Notes: generated by a model not told the origin, from the sequence alone. Numbered from the stretch's first letter, positions 21,342-34,490 are shown. The stretch is 64,000 nucleotides of DNA from Acanthosepion esculentum (GCA_964036315.1 OZ038508.1:50200524-50264523), one strand, 5' to 3'. A program made the numbers and translations.

Positions 21342-21583
21342 GAAATATAGAAATAAGAACATGGGGAAAGAAAAAGTAAGAATGAAAGAAATAGAATATA
21401 CAAAGAAATATAGAAAGAAAGAATGAAGAAAAGAAAATGTAAACGAAAAATACAAAGAAAGTATAGAAAGAAATAACGGAGAAAAGAAAGAAAGAACAAA
21501 AGAAGAAAGAAAGGAAATATAGAAAGAAAGAATGAAGCAAAGAAAGAAAGGAAGAAAGAAAGAAGAAATGAATGAATGAATGA

Positions 21584-21615
<32 letters not shown>

Positions 21616-21779
21616 AATTACAGAAAAAATGAAGTAAAAAAAGAAATACAGATATAATAAAATATAGGAAGAAAGAAATAGAGAAAAAAAGAAGTAAAGA
21701 AAAAATAAGAATGAAAGAAATAAAATTACAAAGAAAGTATAGAAAGAAATAATGGAGAAAAGAAAGAACAAAAGAAGAA

Positions 21780-21822
<43 letters not shown>

Positions 21823-22375
21823 GAAATATAGAAATAAGAACGGGGGAAAGAAAAAGTAAGATTGAAAGAAAGAAATTAGAGAAAGAACGAAGTAAAGAGA
21901 GAAATACAGAAAGAATGAAATATAGAAAGAAAGAAATCCAGAAAAAAAGTAAAGAAAAAGTAAGAATGAAAGAAATAAAATATACAAAGAAACGAAGAAA
22001 AAAGCAAACGAAAAATACAAAAAAAGTATAGAAAGAAATAATGGAGAAAAGAAAGAAAGAACAAAAGAAGAAAGAAATGAAATATAGAAAGAAAGGACGA
22101 AGAAAAGAATCAATATAAATGAAAGAAAGAATGAAAAAAGGGAAAGAACATTGAAAGAAAGGACGAAGTAAATAAAGAAAGAAGGAAAGTAAGAAAGAAA
22201 ATAAGGAAAGAACAAAGTAATGTGAAGAAAGAAAGAAAGAAATATAGAAAGAAGGAACGAACGAATAAAAACAAATGTTAGGATGAACTAAAGAAATACG
22301 GAAAGAATGAAATATAGAAAGAAAGAAATAAACAAATGAAAAACGAAGAAAAGAAAACGAAAGAAAATATAGAAA
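21286..22375. repeat. 1.1-kb GAAA-rich polypurine tract
   Basis: Pure GAAA runs at 21292-21340, 21586-21616 and 21781-21822, set in diverged purine units with AAATATAGAAAG. Almost no pyrimidines other than T on this strand. The 430- and 322-codon minus frames (FLSFFLSF) are artefacts. Confidence 0.97.
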
Positions 22376-22692
22376 GTTTGTAGTTAGCAGGAAAAGGAGA
22401 GAAAAGGGAAGGAGTTCCACAGGCGAGAAATGCGAGAAAAGAAACCGTTGGCGGTTACATTTAGCTATTTCAACTGTAAAATGATGGAAATTCCATGCTA
22501 ATCTAGTAACACATTTCAACTCAAGTAGTCCGAGTACCAGAGAAAAGGCCGGTCGGATCAGTTGCCGAGAACATATTTGTAGAAAAGACAGAAAGAGGCC
22601 AGATCATATCTGTGAGAAAGTGACTGGAGTCGAGATGCCAGGTCAGGACCTATCATGTTGCATATCCATCTTCGGATTTTGTCGAGGATATA
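22376..22692 (-). pseudogene. LINE-A RT C-terminal fragment
   Basis: Minus strand reads KCVTRLAWNFHHFTVEIAKC then NRQRFLFSHFSPVELLPF, preceded by the YKYVLGN and SHFLTD region. The LINE 3' UTR is missing; the polypurine tract follows directly in its place. Confidence 0.8.
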
Positions 22693-22746
22693 TGTATTAA
22701 ATTAAAATATATCTGTATTTAAATTAATTATTTGTGTGTATATATA

Positions 22747-23639
22747 CAAGGGTCATTCAATAAATAAGGTGATTTTTTCGGTATAAGGACTTCTAATACA
22801 AATAGAAGCTTACTTTTTTTTCAACGTAGTCTCCCAGCACTGTTACACACTTTTCGCATCTGTGCACAAGTTTCCGCATTCCCTCAGCGTAAAAATCTTT
22901 GGACTGATGCCTCAGCCAGTCGCTCACAACAGTTTTGACTTCATCGACACTTTTAAACTTCGTGCCTCTCGTGAACACTTTCAAGGGACCAAACAGGTGA
23001 AAGTCTGAAGGGGCAAGGTCTGGGCTGTAAGGGGAATGAGGGAACAGTTCCCAGCCCAGCTCGTTGATGGTCTGCACCGTTTGGGCTGCCGTGTGAGACC
23101 ATGCGTTGTCATGATGCAAGATGATTCCTTCTGACTGATGACCCCTGCGTTTGTCCCAACAGATAAGCTCAAAGTCCTTGCAATGTCATCCACTGTCACC
23201 CTTCTGTCAGACTGAATGAGGTCATTGACTGATTCGATCACCTCAGGAGACCTCACTTCTGTAGGCCTCCCCGGCCTGTCTTCATCCTCAACACTGCTCC
23301 GTCCTTCTTTAAACAATTTAGCCCACTTGTAGACGTTTTTTTGGCTGAAACATGTGGCACCATACACAGTTGACATTCTCCTATGAATTTCAACTGGTTT
23401 GCATTCTTCAGCAACCAAAAACTTGATAACTGACCGCTGTTCAATCCTGGAGCATGCTTCTTGGTCAGCTATATTTGTTAATCGCCAAAACTCTCAAAGT
23501 TTTTTTTTTAAATCTGCAAAAGAAATTAAATCCATGTGAAAACGAAGTAATACAAAAAACAATGAAAAAAAATTAAGCTTCTATCTGTATTAGAAGTCCT
23601 TATACCGAAAAATTCATCTTATTTATTGAATGACCCTCG
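22747..23639 (-). mobile_element. mariner deletion derivative, copy 1
   Basis: About 54-bp inverted repeats (GGGTCATTCAATAAATAAG, then TTTTTCGGTATAAGGACTTC) with TA on both sides (22745-22746, 23640-23641). It is 893 bp against about 1.3 kb for a full mariner. It shares its internal deletion point with 37651-38537, so it appears to have moved as a short non-autonomous element. Confidence 0.92.
22793..23470 (-). pseudogene. mariner transposase with internal deletion
   Basis: Helix-turn-helix part: CSRIEQRSVIKFLVAEECKP, YKWAKLFKEGRSSVEDEDRP, GRPTEVRSPEVIESVNDLIQ, VTVDDIARTLSLSVGT. It then jumps to the C-terminal catalytic part, ILHHDNAWSHTAA and PHSPYSPDLAPSDFHLFGP, in another frame. The segment holding the first catalytic Asp is deleted; the HDN and PSD aspartates remain. 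Confidence 0.92.
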
Positions 23640-23641
23640 TA

Positions 23642-23924
23642 TTTATTTATATTCTCTGTTTTTGTTCAATAAATAAATGCATAAGCATTTCGTATTCCGA
23701 GAAAATATGTCATTTTGTTTGTCTTTTTTTTAAATCGGTGAAAGTGAAATTATCCCCCCAAAAGCCAACAAGTAACAAAGGAAATAAAAAGGTAATGCAG
23801 AGTGGATCTTTTTCTGTGTGTAACACGAAGCATGTGAGCAGGTGGTTTCCGTTTCTTTTATTATCTCATTTACTTGAGATTTAATAAATAGTATCGCCTA
23901 TTGTGTTACTTAGAAACTTTGACT
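23642..23924. other. No recognised feature
   Basis: AT-rich, unassigned. Confidence 0.4.
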
Positions 23925-24265
23925 GCATAAATCCTCAGAGACTTGTTGAATATCACTCGTCTTTGAACATTGTCAACTGGCACTACAGAATCCCCAAAAG
24001 AACTGTACCAAATAACAGATACCACATCACTTCAAGACTACCAACTGTAACAAAAACTAAAATGTATAGCACATGTAGCTGGAAGGGAAAACAATGAAAT
24101 AATCAAGATGTTCACATTCCACACTACTTCAAGTAAAAGGTTAGAAAGGAAACCCCATCTATACTCGAAAGAGCGATAACACCTACTGGACTTGTGAAAC
24201 CTATTTTCCTAAAAAAAAATTGTTTTAAGAGAAAGTTTTTATAAGTTTCAACTGAAATCTGTACT
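23925..24265 (+). repeat. Dispersed repeat, copy 2 (family with 10100-10475)
   Basis: Matches 10185-10475 in the same orientation: ACCAAATAACAGATACCACA, AATGAAATAATCAAGATGTT, GTGAAACCTATTTTCCTAAA, TTATAAGTTTCAACTGA. Confidence 0.65.
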
Positions 24266-24330
24266 GCTCGTAAAGTCGATGAATGACAAATGTTTCCTTG
24301 TAGGGAAACACCGAAAATTTCCATTACCGC

Positions 24331-24333
<3 letters not shown>

Positions 24334-24404
<71 letters not shown>
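24334..24404. repeat. GT microsatellite
   Basis: About 35 GT units immediately 5' of a truncated LINE-A copy. Confidence 0.97.
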
Positions 24405-24405
<1 letters not shown>

Positions 24406-25075
24406 AGCGCTGACAAAATTAACCTGGCCGCTGATCTTAAAAAGGACCTCCAATCGGTGGTTAACTAAAACAGGAAATGCCTCGTAAATTTTAATGCCTC
24501 CAAAACGAAATTGCTCTCTTTTGACCACCACAGAAAAACTTTCCTGTCTGCCATCAACCTGACTGATGCTAGACGCATTGAGAGAAACACGCCTTCTTGG
24601 TTTCACGTTTTCTACTAACTTGAAGTGAAACGACTATCCCGAATCAATAAACGCATCTACTGCAAGGAATGTTGGGTCACTATGCCGTGCCAGAAGCTTT
24701 TTCTCGTCAGTGCTCATCTTGCACATTTACAAATCCATAATTCGCCCGTACAGTTAATACTGTTGCTATATCTGGTCTGGTGCGCTTCAATGTCGAGGTT
24801 CTTGACAAAATCCAAAGAAGGATCTGCAATGTAATCGATCCGGACCTGGCATCTCGACTCCAGTCACTTTCTTACCGACGTGATGTATCTGCCCTCTGTT
24901 CTATCTACAATTTTTTTATGCCAACTGCTACGGGACTACTTGAGTTTAAGTGTGCTACTAGATTAGCATCGAGGTCCCACCCTTTTACTGTTGAAATAGC
25001 TAAATGTAACAGCCAATAGTTTCTTTTCTCGTACTTCCCACCTGTGGAACTCTCTTCCTTTTCCTTCCCATAAAT
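24405..25075 (+). pseudogene. LINE-A reverse transcriptase, C-terminal half
   Basis: Across frames: ADKINLAADLKKDLQSVVN, NFNASKTKLLSFDHHRKTFL, then LHIYKSIIRPYS, LDKIQRRICNVIDPDLASRL, SLSYRRDVSALCSIYNFFMP, EFKCATRLASRSHPFTVEIA. This is the palm/thumb and C-terminal region of a CR1/Jockey-like RT. The catalytic YxDD box would lie just upstream, where the GT tract begins. Several stops and frameshifts. Confidence 0.88.
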
Positions 25076-25475
25076 TTCAACTGTCTATTTATTATGTTAA
25101 TTATAAGCGCCCTATTTGTTGCCATTTACTCTAAAAACAATGCTGTTTTTCGCTCCATGGTATTATCAGCATCCTTCTGTAAGACAACAAATTTTCTTTG
25201 TTTATGATGAGATTGTCCAGCATTCACTGACATATAGGAGTATTGATATGACATAACAGTTAGTTACTCTTTTCTTTCTTTCTGACGAAATGGTTCTGTT
25301 TCTTAATACTTTGCTTAACTTTTGAACATCACCCTCTTTGCGATCCCAATGCGCCTTCGGAGTTGACTCTTGCAATATCCGTCCTCTGCTTAAACATATA
25401 GTTAAATTATACTAATGAGATTTTCTTACAATGCCTTTCCTATAGCCCCAAGAATCCGATTCTGTTTGCAATGTC
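25076..25475. other. Unassigned spacer between two LINE-A copies
   Basis: Not recognised; it may be diverged LINE 3' sequence. Confidence 0.4.
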
Positions 25476-25479
25476 CGCA

Positions 25480-26391
25480 TTATCACCTAACCTTTGAAAA
25501 TACTTATCTTGCTGATTTACACTGCCTTTCTCTGCTTCACCAAATTAACCATTTAGATAATATTTTATCAATTGCTGGGTCTGCTGCTAGGAAATTTGGT
25601 TCATTGTATCGAGCGGGACTTTTTTTTTCTCTCCAGAATTTATCTTACAAATTCATAAGTTTGACATTCGTCCATGATTCGAACTTAGACGCCATATCTG
25701 GTCTAGCGTTACTGCTGTATATTTAGAGATTCTTGATAAAACCCAAAGAAATATTTACAGTGCCATTGGTCCTGAATTGGCATTCAGGCTTCTGTCATTT
25801 TCGCACTACCGTAATGTAGCACCATTGTCCTTTTTCTAGAATTACTTTCATAGTAATTGTTCTGATGAAAGGTGCTCTATCGTATCTAGACTTTATTAAT
25901 TTAATCTTAGCACTACATTTGGCCACAAGGTGTCATCGTTTTACACTTAGATTGGTTAGATGTACGTTCGTGGCTAACAGTTTCTTTCCTCATACTTCAC
26001 GCCTGTGGAACTCTCTTCCGGCTTCTTTTGCTCTCCAGTCAACTTCAATCTTCAAAAAGTTAAATGCAATTTCAATCGCTATCTACTATCTCCTTAATTC
26101 CTCTTCTTTTATTGTTCTGGCTACTTAATAATGCTTTTCATTTTTGTCTTAATCTTCCATATACTGTAAATCCTAGTGGCTCAGTGTCTTTACTTCCTTT
26201 CTTCCCTATCGCCTCTAATCGTCAACAATTTCTTTGCAACCTCAATCGCTATCAACTATGGCACTATGTCTTTTACATCCGGATCATTTATTGTCCTTTC
26301 CTCACTCCTCGTTAGTGTCCCTCTAAATCTCTTTCACTCCCTGTACCTCCTCTGCGTCTTAGTGGCATTATCACCTTGCTTAGTGTGAAAT
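25480..26391 (+). pseudogene. LINE-A RT C-terminus and 3' UTR
   Basis: Reads ILSIAGSAARKFGSLYRAGL, LATRCHRFTLRLVRCTF, FFPHTSRLWNSLPASFALQS and then a stop at about 26128. The 3' UTR follows, ending GTCTTAGTGGCATTATCACC, TTGCTTAGTGTGAAAT. It is interrupted at its very 3' end by the solo LTR at 26392. Confidence 0.88.
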
Positions 26392-26965
26392 TGTTGTGGT
26401 AGGATCCACCTAATCTGCATAGGTGACTACCAACTATATAAATAATGGTTGGTACCGGAAGACGTGGGAGGAGGAATCACGAGATCCAACTAGAGACTCT
26501 GATCGACTGCGACTAGTCAACACATTCTCCAGGAATGTCATCCCAGAAATATACAGAAATACTATATGTACTTATAGTGTACACCTTCTTGTTACAATAC
26601 ATTCTTGTTCTAAGTACATTTTGTGTTGCATTATTATTCCATGCATTAGGCGAGATTCAACAATGAGTCAAGACTCAACAGAAATGAATTAAAAAATATA
26701 CATTATACAGATAAAGATGTATTTCTCTTAGTAATGTTTTGTTTTTTAATTCCTGACTGTTAGCAATGCCATCGAAAATAATTATTATGTAGTTTTATCT
26801 AAATTCATTAATAATACATTTACGTTATGCATAGAACATCCCCAGTTTGTTAATATTGCTTGTCTAAATGGCTCAGCTTTAATTCTCCATTATACCTGTT
26901 TTGCTATGCAATTCTTCCTTAACATTCTTTGCAATGAATTTCTATAACAAACACCTTAACTCTGC
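26145..26965 (+). repeat. Duplicated block, copy 2 (contains the solo LTR)
   Basis: Same sequence as 16985-17510, with the 289-bp LTR and one GAAAT copy added. The match extends to about 26965 (TATAACAAACACCTTA), past the LINE end. Either a segmental duplication or a larger transposed unit. Confidence 0.8.
26392..26680 (+). mobile_element. Solo LTR, 289 bp
   Basis: Starts TGTTGTGGTAGGATCC, ends AGACTCAACA. It is flanked by GAAAT (26387-26391, 26681-26685). CTATATAAATAATGG at about 26431 is a likely TATA box. Copy 1 of the duplicated block gives the empty site. A 5-bp duplication fits Gypsy- or Copia-type LTR elements. Confidence 0.92.
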
Positions 26966-27360
26966 CTTTATATAATGTAACAAATTTGACGTATGATTTT
27001 AGGAATACTTTTATTAATTCTTCTCCATTAACTAGCATCTATCTTGATAAAAAAACACAGAGTTCAAGTTCAGAAATGTTTTACTCAAGTTTCAAGTGAA
27101 CAAAAAAATGTTGGTTTGAGTAAGTCAATCGGAAAATCTACATTTAACCGTTGATAATGCAATGGGAAAATTCCATTCATTTATTCCAAACGCTGAATGA
27201 TTCTTAACGATCTGCACCTAAAGCCCACCTCACGAGCAGTGAGTGAAATGGTAAAATGTACACGTTCAATGCATTCGGTATGAATCATCAGTTAATATAC
27301 TGGAAAACTATTCAACTAAAGATATTCATTTGAATTATTAATATTACATAAAAAATAGAA
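26966..27360. other. No recognised feature
   Basis: AT-rich unique-looking DNA leading into the satellite. Confidence 0.4.
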
Positions 27361-27361
27361 A

Positions 27362-30300
27362 TTATGGCCTCTACTTACTTCCCATTAATATATGCCACTA
27401 TATATATAGAATCCTTAGAGGGAATGAAAGTCAATGTATTATGGAAATGTTAGCCTCTGCTTTCTTCCTATATATGCTTTTAGTATTTGCTATGGCACTA
27501 TGTATATAGAATCATTAGAGGGAATGAAAGTCAATGTATTATGGAACTGTTGGCCTCTGCTTACTTCTTATATGCTTTTAGTATTTGCTATGCCACTATA
27601 TATATAGAATCCTTAGAGGGAGTGAAAGTCAATGTATTATGGAAATGTTGGCCTCTGCTTACTTCCTAAATATGCTTTTAGTATTTGCTATGGCACTATG
27701 TATATAGAATCATTAGAGGGAATGAAAGTCAAGGTATTATGGAAATGTTGGCCTCTGCTTACTTACTATATATGTTTTTAGTATTTGCTATGCCACTATG
27801 TATATAGAATCCTTAGAGGGAATGAAAGTCAATGTATTATGGAAATGTTGGCCTCTGCTTACTTCCTATATATGCTTTTAGTATTTGCTATGCCACTATG
27901 TATATAGAATCATTAGAGGGAATGAAAGTCAATGTATTATGGAACTGTTGGCCTCTGCTTACTTCTTATATGCTTTTAGTATTTGCTATGCCACTATATA
28001 TATAGAATCCTTAGAGGGAGTGAAAGTCAATGTATTATGGAAATGTTGGCCTCTGCTTACTTCCTAAATATGCTTTTAGTATTTGCTATGCCACTATGTA
28101 TATAGAATCATTAGAGGGAATGAAAGTCAATGTATTATGGAAATGTTGGCCTCTGCTTACTTCCTATATATGCTTTTAGTATTTGCTATGTCACTATGTA
28201 TATAGAATCATTAGGGGGAATGAAAGTCAATGTATTATGGAAATGTTGGCCTCTGCTTACTTCCTAAATATGCTTTTAGTATTTGCTATGCCACTATGTA
28301 TATAGAATCATTAGAGGGAATGAAAGTCAAGGTATTATGGAAATGTTGGCCTCTGCTTACTTCCTATATATGTTTTTAGTATTTGCTATGCCACTATGTA
28401 TATAGAATCATTAGAGGGAATGAAAGTCAAGGTATTATGGAAATGTTGGCCTCTGCTTACTTCCTATATATGCTTTTAGTATTTGCTATGCCACTATATA
28501 TATAGAATCCTTAGAGGGAGTGAAAGTCAATGTATTATGGAAATGTTGGCCTCTGCTTACTTCCTAAATATGCTTTTAGTATTTGCTATGTCACTATGTA
28601 TATAGAATCATTAGGGGGAATGAAAGTCAATGTATTATGGAAATGTTGGCCTCTGCTTACTTCCTATATATGCTTTTAGTATTTGCTATGCCACTATATA
28701 TATAGAATCATTAGAGGGAATGAAAGTCAATGTATTATGGAAATGTTGGCCTCTGCTTACTTCCTATATATGCTTTTAGTATTTGCTATGCCACTATGTA
28801 TATAGAATCATTAGGGGGAATGAAAGTCAATGTATTATGGAAATGTTGGCCTCTGCTTACTTCCTATATATGCTTTTAGTATTTGCTATGCCACTATATA
28901 TATAGAATCATTAGAGGGAATGAAAGTCAATGTATTATGGAAATGTTGGCCTCTGCTTACTTCCTATATATGCTTTTAGTATTTGCTATGCCACTATATA
29001 TATAGAATCCTTAGAGGGAGTGAAAGTCAATGTATTATGGAAATGTTGGCCTCTGCTTACTTCCTAAATATGCTTTTAGTATTTGCTATGCCACTATGTA
29101 TATAGAATCATTAGGGGGAATGAAAGTCAATGTATTATGGAAATGTTGGCCTCTGCTTACTTCCTATATATGCTTTTAGTATTTGCTATGCCACTATATA
29201 TATAGAATCATTAGAGGGAATGAAAGTCAATGTATTATGGAAATGTTGGCCTCTGCTTACTTCCTATATATGCTTTTAGTATTTGCTATGCCACTATGTA
29301 TATAGAATCATTAGGGGGAATGAAAGTCAATGTATTATGGAAATGTTGGCCTCTGCTTACTTCCTATATATGCTTTTAGTATTTGCTATGCCACTATATA
29401 TATAGAATCCTTAGAGGGAGTGAAAGTCAATGTATTATGGAAATGTTGGCCTCTGCTTACTTCCTATATATGCTTTTAGTATTTGCTATGCCACTATATA
29501 TATAGAATCCTTAGAGGGAGTGAAAGTCAATGTATTATGGAAATGTTGGCCTCTGCTTACTTCCTATATATGCTTTTAGTATTTGCTATGCCACTATATA
29601 AATAGAATCCTTAGAGGGAGTGAAAGTCAATGTATTATGGAAATGTTGGCCTCTGCTTACTTCCTAAATATGCTTTTAGTATTTGCTATGCCACTATGTA
29701 TATAGAATCATTAGGGGGAATGAAAGTCAATGTATTATGGAAATGTTGGCCTCTGCTTACTTCCTATATATGCTTTTAGTATTTGCTATGCCACTATATA
29801 TATAGAATCATTAGAGGGAATGAAAGTCAATGTATTATGGAAATGTTGGCCTCTGCTTACTTCCTATATATGCTTTTAGTATTTGCTATGCCACTATATA
29901 TATAGAATCCTTAGAGGGAGTGAAAGTCAATTTATTATGGAAATGTTGGCCTCTGCTTACTTCCTAAATATGCTTTTAGTATTTGCTATGCCACTATGTA
30001 TATAGAATCATTAGGGGGAATGAAAGTCAATGTATTATGGAAATGTTGGCCTCTGCTTACTTCCTATATATGCTTTTAGTATTTGCTATGCCACTATATA
30101 TATAGAATCCTTAGAGGGAGTGAAAGTCAATGTATTATGGAAATGTTGGCCTCTGCTTACTTCCTATATATGATTTTAGTATTTGCTATGCCACTATATA
30201 TATAGAATCCTTAGAGGGAGTGAAAGTCAATGTATTATGGAAATGTTGGCCTCTGCTTACTTCCTAAATATGCTTTTAGTATTTGCTATGCCACTATGTA

Positions 30301-33300
30301 TATAGAATCATTAGGGGGAATGAAAGTCAATGTATTATGGAAATGTTGGCCTCTGCTTACTTCCTATATATCCTTTTAGTATTTGCTATGCCACTATATA
30401 TATAGAATCATTAGAGGGAATGAAAGTCAATGTATTATGGAAATGTTGGCCTCAGCTTACTTCCTATATATGCTTTTAGTATTTGCTATGCCACTATATA
30501 TATAGAATCATTAGGGGGAATGAAAGTCAATGTATTATGGAAATGTTGGCCTCTGCTTACTTCCTATATATGCTTTTAGTATTTGCTATGCCACTATGTA
30601 TATAGAATCATTAGAGGGAATGAAAGTCAATGTATTATGGAAATGTTGGCCTCTGCTTACTTCCTATATATGCTTTTAGTATTTGCTATGCCACTATGTA
30701 TATAGAATCATTAGAGGGAATGAAAGTCAATGTATTATGGAAATGTTGGCCTCTGCTTACTTCTTATATGCTTTTAGTATTTGCTATGCCACTATATATA
30801 TAGAATCCTTAGAGGGAGTGAAAGTCACTGTATTATGGAAATGTTGGCCTCTGCTTACTTCCTAAATATGCTTTTAGTATTTGCTATGCCACTATGTATA
30901 TAGAATCATTAGAGGGAATGAAAGTCAAGGTATTATGGAAATGTTGGCCTCTGCTTACTTCCTATATATGCTTTTAGTATTTGCTATGCCACTATGTATA
31001 TAGAATCATTAGAGGGAATGAAAGTCAATGTATTATGGAAATGTTGGCCTCTGCTTACTTCTTATATGCTTTTAGTATTTGCTATGCCACTATATATATA
31101 GAATCCTTAGAGGGAGTGAAAGTCAATGTATTATGGAAATGTTGGCCTCTGCTTACTTCCTAAATATGCTTTTAGTATTTGCTATGCCACTATGTATATA
31201 GAATCCTTAGAGGGAATGAAAGTCAATGTATTATGGAAATGTTGGCCTCTGCTTACTTCCTATATATGCTTTTAGTATTTGCTATGCCACTATGTATATA
31301 GAATCATTAGAGGGAATGAAAGTCAATGTATTATGGAAATGTTGGCCTCTGCTTACTTCTTATATGCTTTTAGTATTTGCTATGCCACTATATATATAGA
31401 ATCCTTAGAGGGAGTGAAAGTCAATGTATTATGGAAATGTTGGCCTCTGCTTACTTCCTAAATATGCTTTTAGTATTTGCTATGCCACTATGTATATAGA
31501 ATCCTTAGAGGGAATGAAAGTCAATGTATTATGGAAATGTTGGCCTCTGCTTACTTCCTATATATGCTTTTAGTATTTGCTATGCCACTATGTATATAGA
31601 ATCCTTAGAGGGAATGAAAGTCAATGTATTATGGAAATGTTGGCCTCTGCTTACTTCTTATATGCTTTTAGTATTTGCTATGCCACTATATATATAGAAT
31701 CCTTAGAGGGAGTGAAAGTCAATGTATTATGGAAATGTTGGCCTCTGCTTACTTCCTAAATATGCTTTTAGTATTTGCTATGCCACTATGTATATAGAAT
31801 CATTAGAGGGAATGAAAGTCAAGGTATTATGGAAATGTTGGCCTCTGCTTACTTCCTATATATGTTTTTAGTATTTGCTATGCCACTATGTATATAGAAT
31901 CATTAGAGGGAATGAAAGTCAAGGTATTATGGAAATGTTGGCCTCTGCTTACTTCCTATATATGTTTTTAGTATTTGCTATGCCACTATGTATATAGAAT
32001 CATTAGAGGGAATGAAAGTCAATGTATTATGGAAATATTGGCCTCTGCTTTCTTTCTATATATGCTTTTAGTATTTGCTATACCACTATGTATATAGAAT
32101 AATTAGAGGGAATGAAAGTCAATGTATTATGAAATGTTGGCCTCTGGTTACTTCCTATATATGCTTTTAGTATTTGCTATGCAACTATGTATATAGAATC
32201 ATTAGAGGGAATGAAAGTCAATGTATTATGGAAATGTTGGCCTCTGCTTACTTCCTATATATGCTTTTAGTATTTGCTATGCCACTATGTATATAGAATC
32301 ATTAGAGGGAATGAAAGTCAATGTATTATGGATATGTTGGCCTCTGCTTACTTCCTATATATGCTTTTAGTATTTGCTATACGACTATATATATAGAATC
32401 CTTAGAGGGAATGAAAGTCAATGTATTATGGAAATGTTGGCCTCTGCTTACTTCCTATATATGCTTTTAGTTTTTGCTATGCCACTATATATATATAATC
32501 CTTAGAGGGAATGAAAGTCAATGTATTATGCAAATGTTGGCCTCTGCTTACTTCCTATATATGCTTTTAGTATTTGCTATGCCACTATGTATATAGAATC
32601 ATTAGAGGGAATGAAAGTCAATGTATTATGGAAATGTTGGCCTCTGCTTACTTCCTATATATGCTTTTAGTATTTGCTATACGACTATATATATAGAATC
32701 CTTAGAGGGAATGAAAGTCAATGTATTATGGAAATGTTGGCCTCTGCTTACTTCCTATATATGCTTTTAGTTTTTGCTATGCCACTATATATATAGAATC
32801 CTTAGAGGGAATGAAAGTCAATGTATTATGCAAATGTTGGCCTCTGCTTACTTCCTATATATGCTTTTAGTATTTGCTATGCCACTATGTATATAGAATC
32901 ATTAGACGGAATGAAAGTCAATGTATTATGGAAATGTTGGCCTCTGCTTACTTCCTATATATGCTTTTAGTATTTGCTATGCCACTATATATATAGAATC
33001 CTTAGAGGGAATGAAAGTCAATGTATTATGGAAATGTTGGCCTCTGCTTACTTCCTATATATGCTTTTAGTATTTGCTATGCCACTATGTATATAGAATC
33101 ATTAGAGGGAATGAAAGTCAATGTATTATGGAAATGTTGGCCTCTGCTTTCTTCCTATATATACTTTTAGTATTTGCTATGCCACTATATATATAGAATC
33201 CTTAGAGGGAATGAAAGTCAATGTATTATGGAAATGTTGGCCTCTGCTTACTTCCTATATATGCTTTTAGTATTTGCTATGCCACTATGTATATAGAATC

Positions 33301-34490
33301 ATTAGACGGAATGAAAGTCAATGTATTATGGAAATGTTGGCCTCTGCTTACTTCCTATATATGCTTTTAGTATTTGCTATGCCACTATATATATAGAATC
33401 CTTAGAGGGAATGAAAGTCAATGTATTATGGAAATGTTGGCCTCTGCTTACTTCCTATATATGCTTTTAGTATTTGCTATGCCACTATGTATATAGAATC
33501 ATTAGAGGGAATGAAAGTCAATGTATTATGGAAATGTTGGCCTCTGCTTTCTTCCTATATATACTTTTAGTATTTGCTATGCCACTATATATATAGAATC
33601 CTTAGAGGGAATGAAAGTCAATGTATTATGCAAATGTTGGCCTCTGCTTACTTCCTATATATGCTTTTAGTATTTGCTATGCCACTATATATATAGAATC
33701 ATTAGAGGGAATGAAAGTCAATGTATTATGGAAATGTTGGCCTCTGCTTACTTCCTATATATGCTTTTAGTATTTGCTATGCCACTATATATATAGAATC
33801 ATTAGAGGGAATGAAAGTCACTGTATTATGCAAATGTTGGCCTCTGCTTTCTTTCTATATATGCTTTTAGTATTTACTATGCCACTATGTATAGAGAATC
33901 ATTAGACGGAATGAAAGTCAATGTATTATGGAAATGTTGGCCTCTGCTTTCTTCCTATATATGCTTTTAGTATTTGCTATGCCACTATATATATAGAATC
34001 CTTAGAGGGAATGAAAGTCAATGTATTATGGAAATGTTGACCTCTGCTTACTTCCTATATATGCTTTTAGTATTTGCTATGCCACTATATATATAGAATC
34101 ATTAGAGGGAATGAAAGTCAAGGTATTATGGAAATGTTGGCCTCTGCTTTCTTTCTATATATGCTTTTAGTATTTACTATGCCACTATGTATAGAGAATC
34201 ATTAGACGGAATGAAAGTCAATGTATTATGGAAATGTTGGCCTCTGCTTTCTTCCTATATATGCTTTTAGTATTTGCTATGCCACTATATATATAGAATC
34301 ATTAGAGGGAATGAAAGTCAATGTATTATGGAAATGTTGACCTCTGCTTACTTCCTATATATGCTTTTAGTATTTGCTATGCCACTATGTATATGGAATC
34401 ATTAGAATTAATGAACGTTATTATAGAAATGATGGCTTATGCTTACTTAATTTATATATGGTTTTCCCCGTTGTTATGTCACTTTAAATT
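27362..34490. repeat. 7-kb satellite array, 100-bp monomer, about 70 copies
   Basis: The monomer runs TGTTGGCCTCTGCTTACTTC, CTATATATGCTTTTAGTATT, TGCTATGCCACTATGTATAT, AGAATCATTAGAGGGAATGA, AAGTCAATGTATTATGGAAA. Two main monomer types differ at linked sites: TATGTATATAGAATCA..GGGAATG against TATATATATAGAATCC..GGGAGTG; a third has GGGGGAATG. Trimers of 298 bp (one monomer short by 2 bp) repeat at 30683-31759. The end monomers are strongly diverged. Three monomers keep a frame open, giving repeated 60-codon frames that are artefacts. Confidence 0.98.

Noticed and set aside
21227..22519. A 430-codon minus-strand frame rich in Phe, Leu and Ser
   Set aside because: Translation of the GAAA polypurine tract; only its first 35 or so codons are LINE-A.
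27487..31759. Repeated 60-codon frames (MLCHYVYRI...)
   Set aside because: Produced by three satellite monomers read together; they follow the satellite period and change with monomer indels.
27362..34490. CRISPR-like regular repeats
   Set aside because: The array is contiguous monomers without unique spacers, in eukaryotic repeat context.
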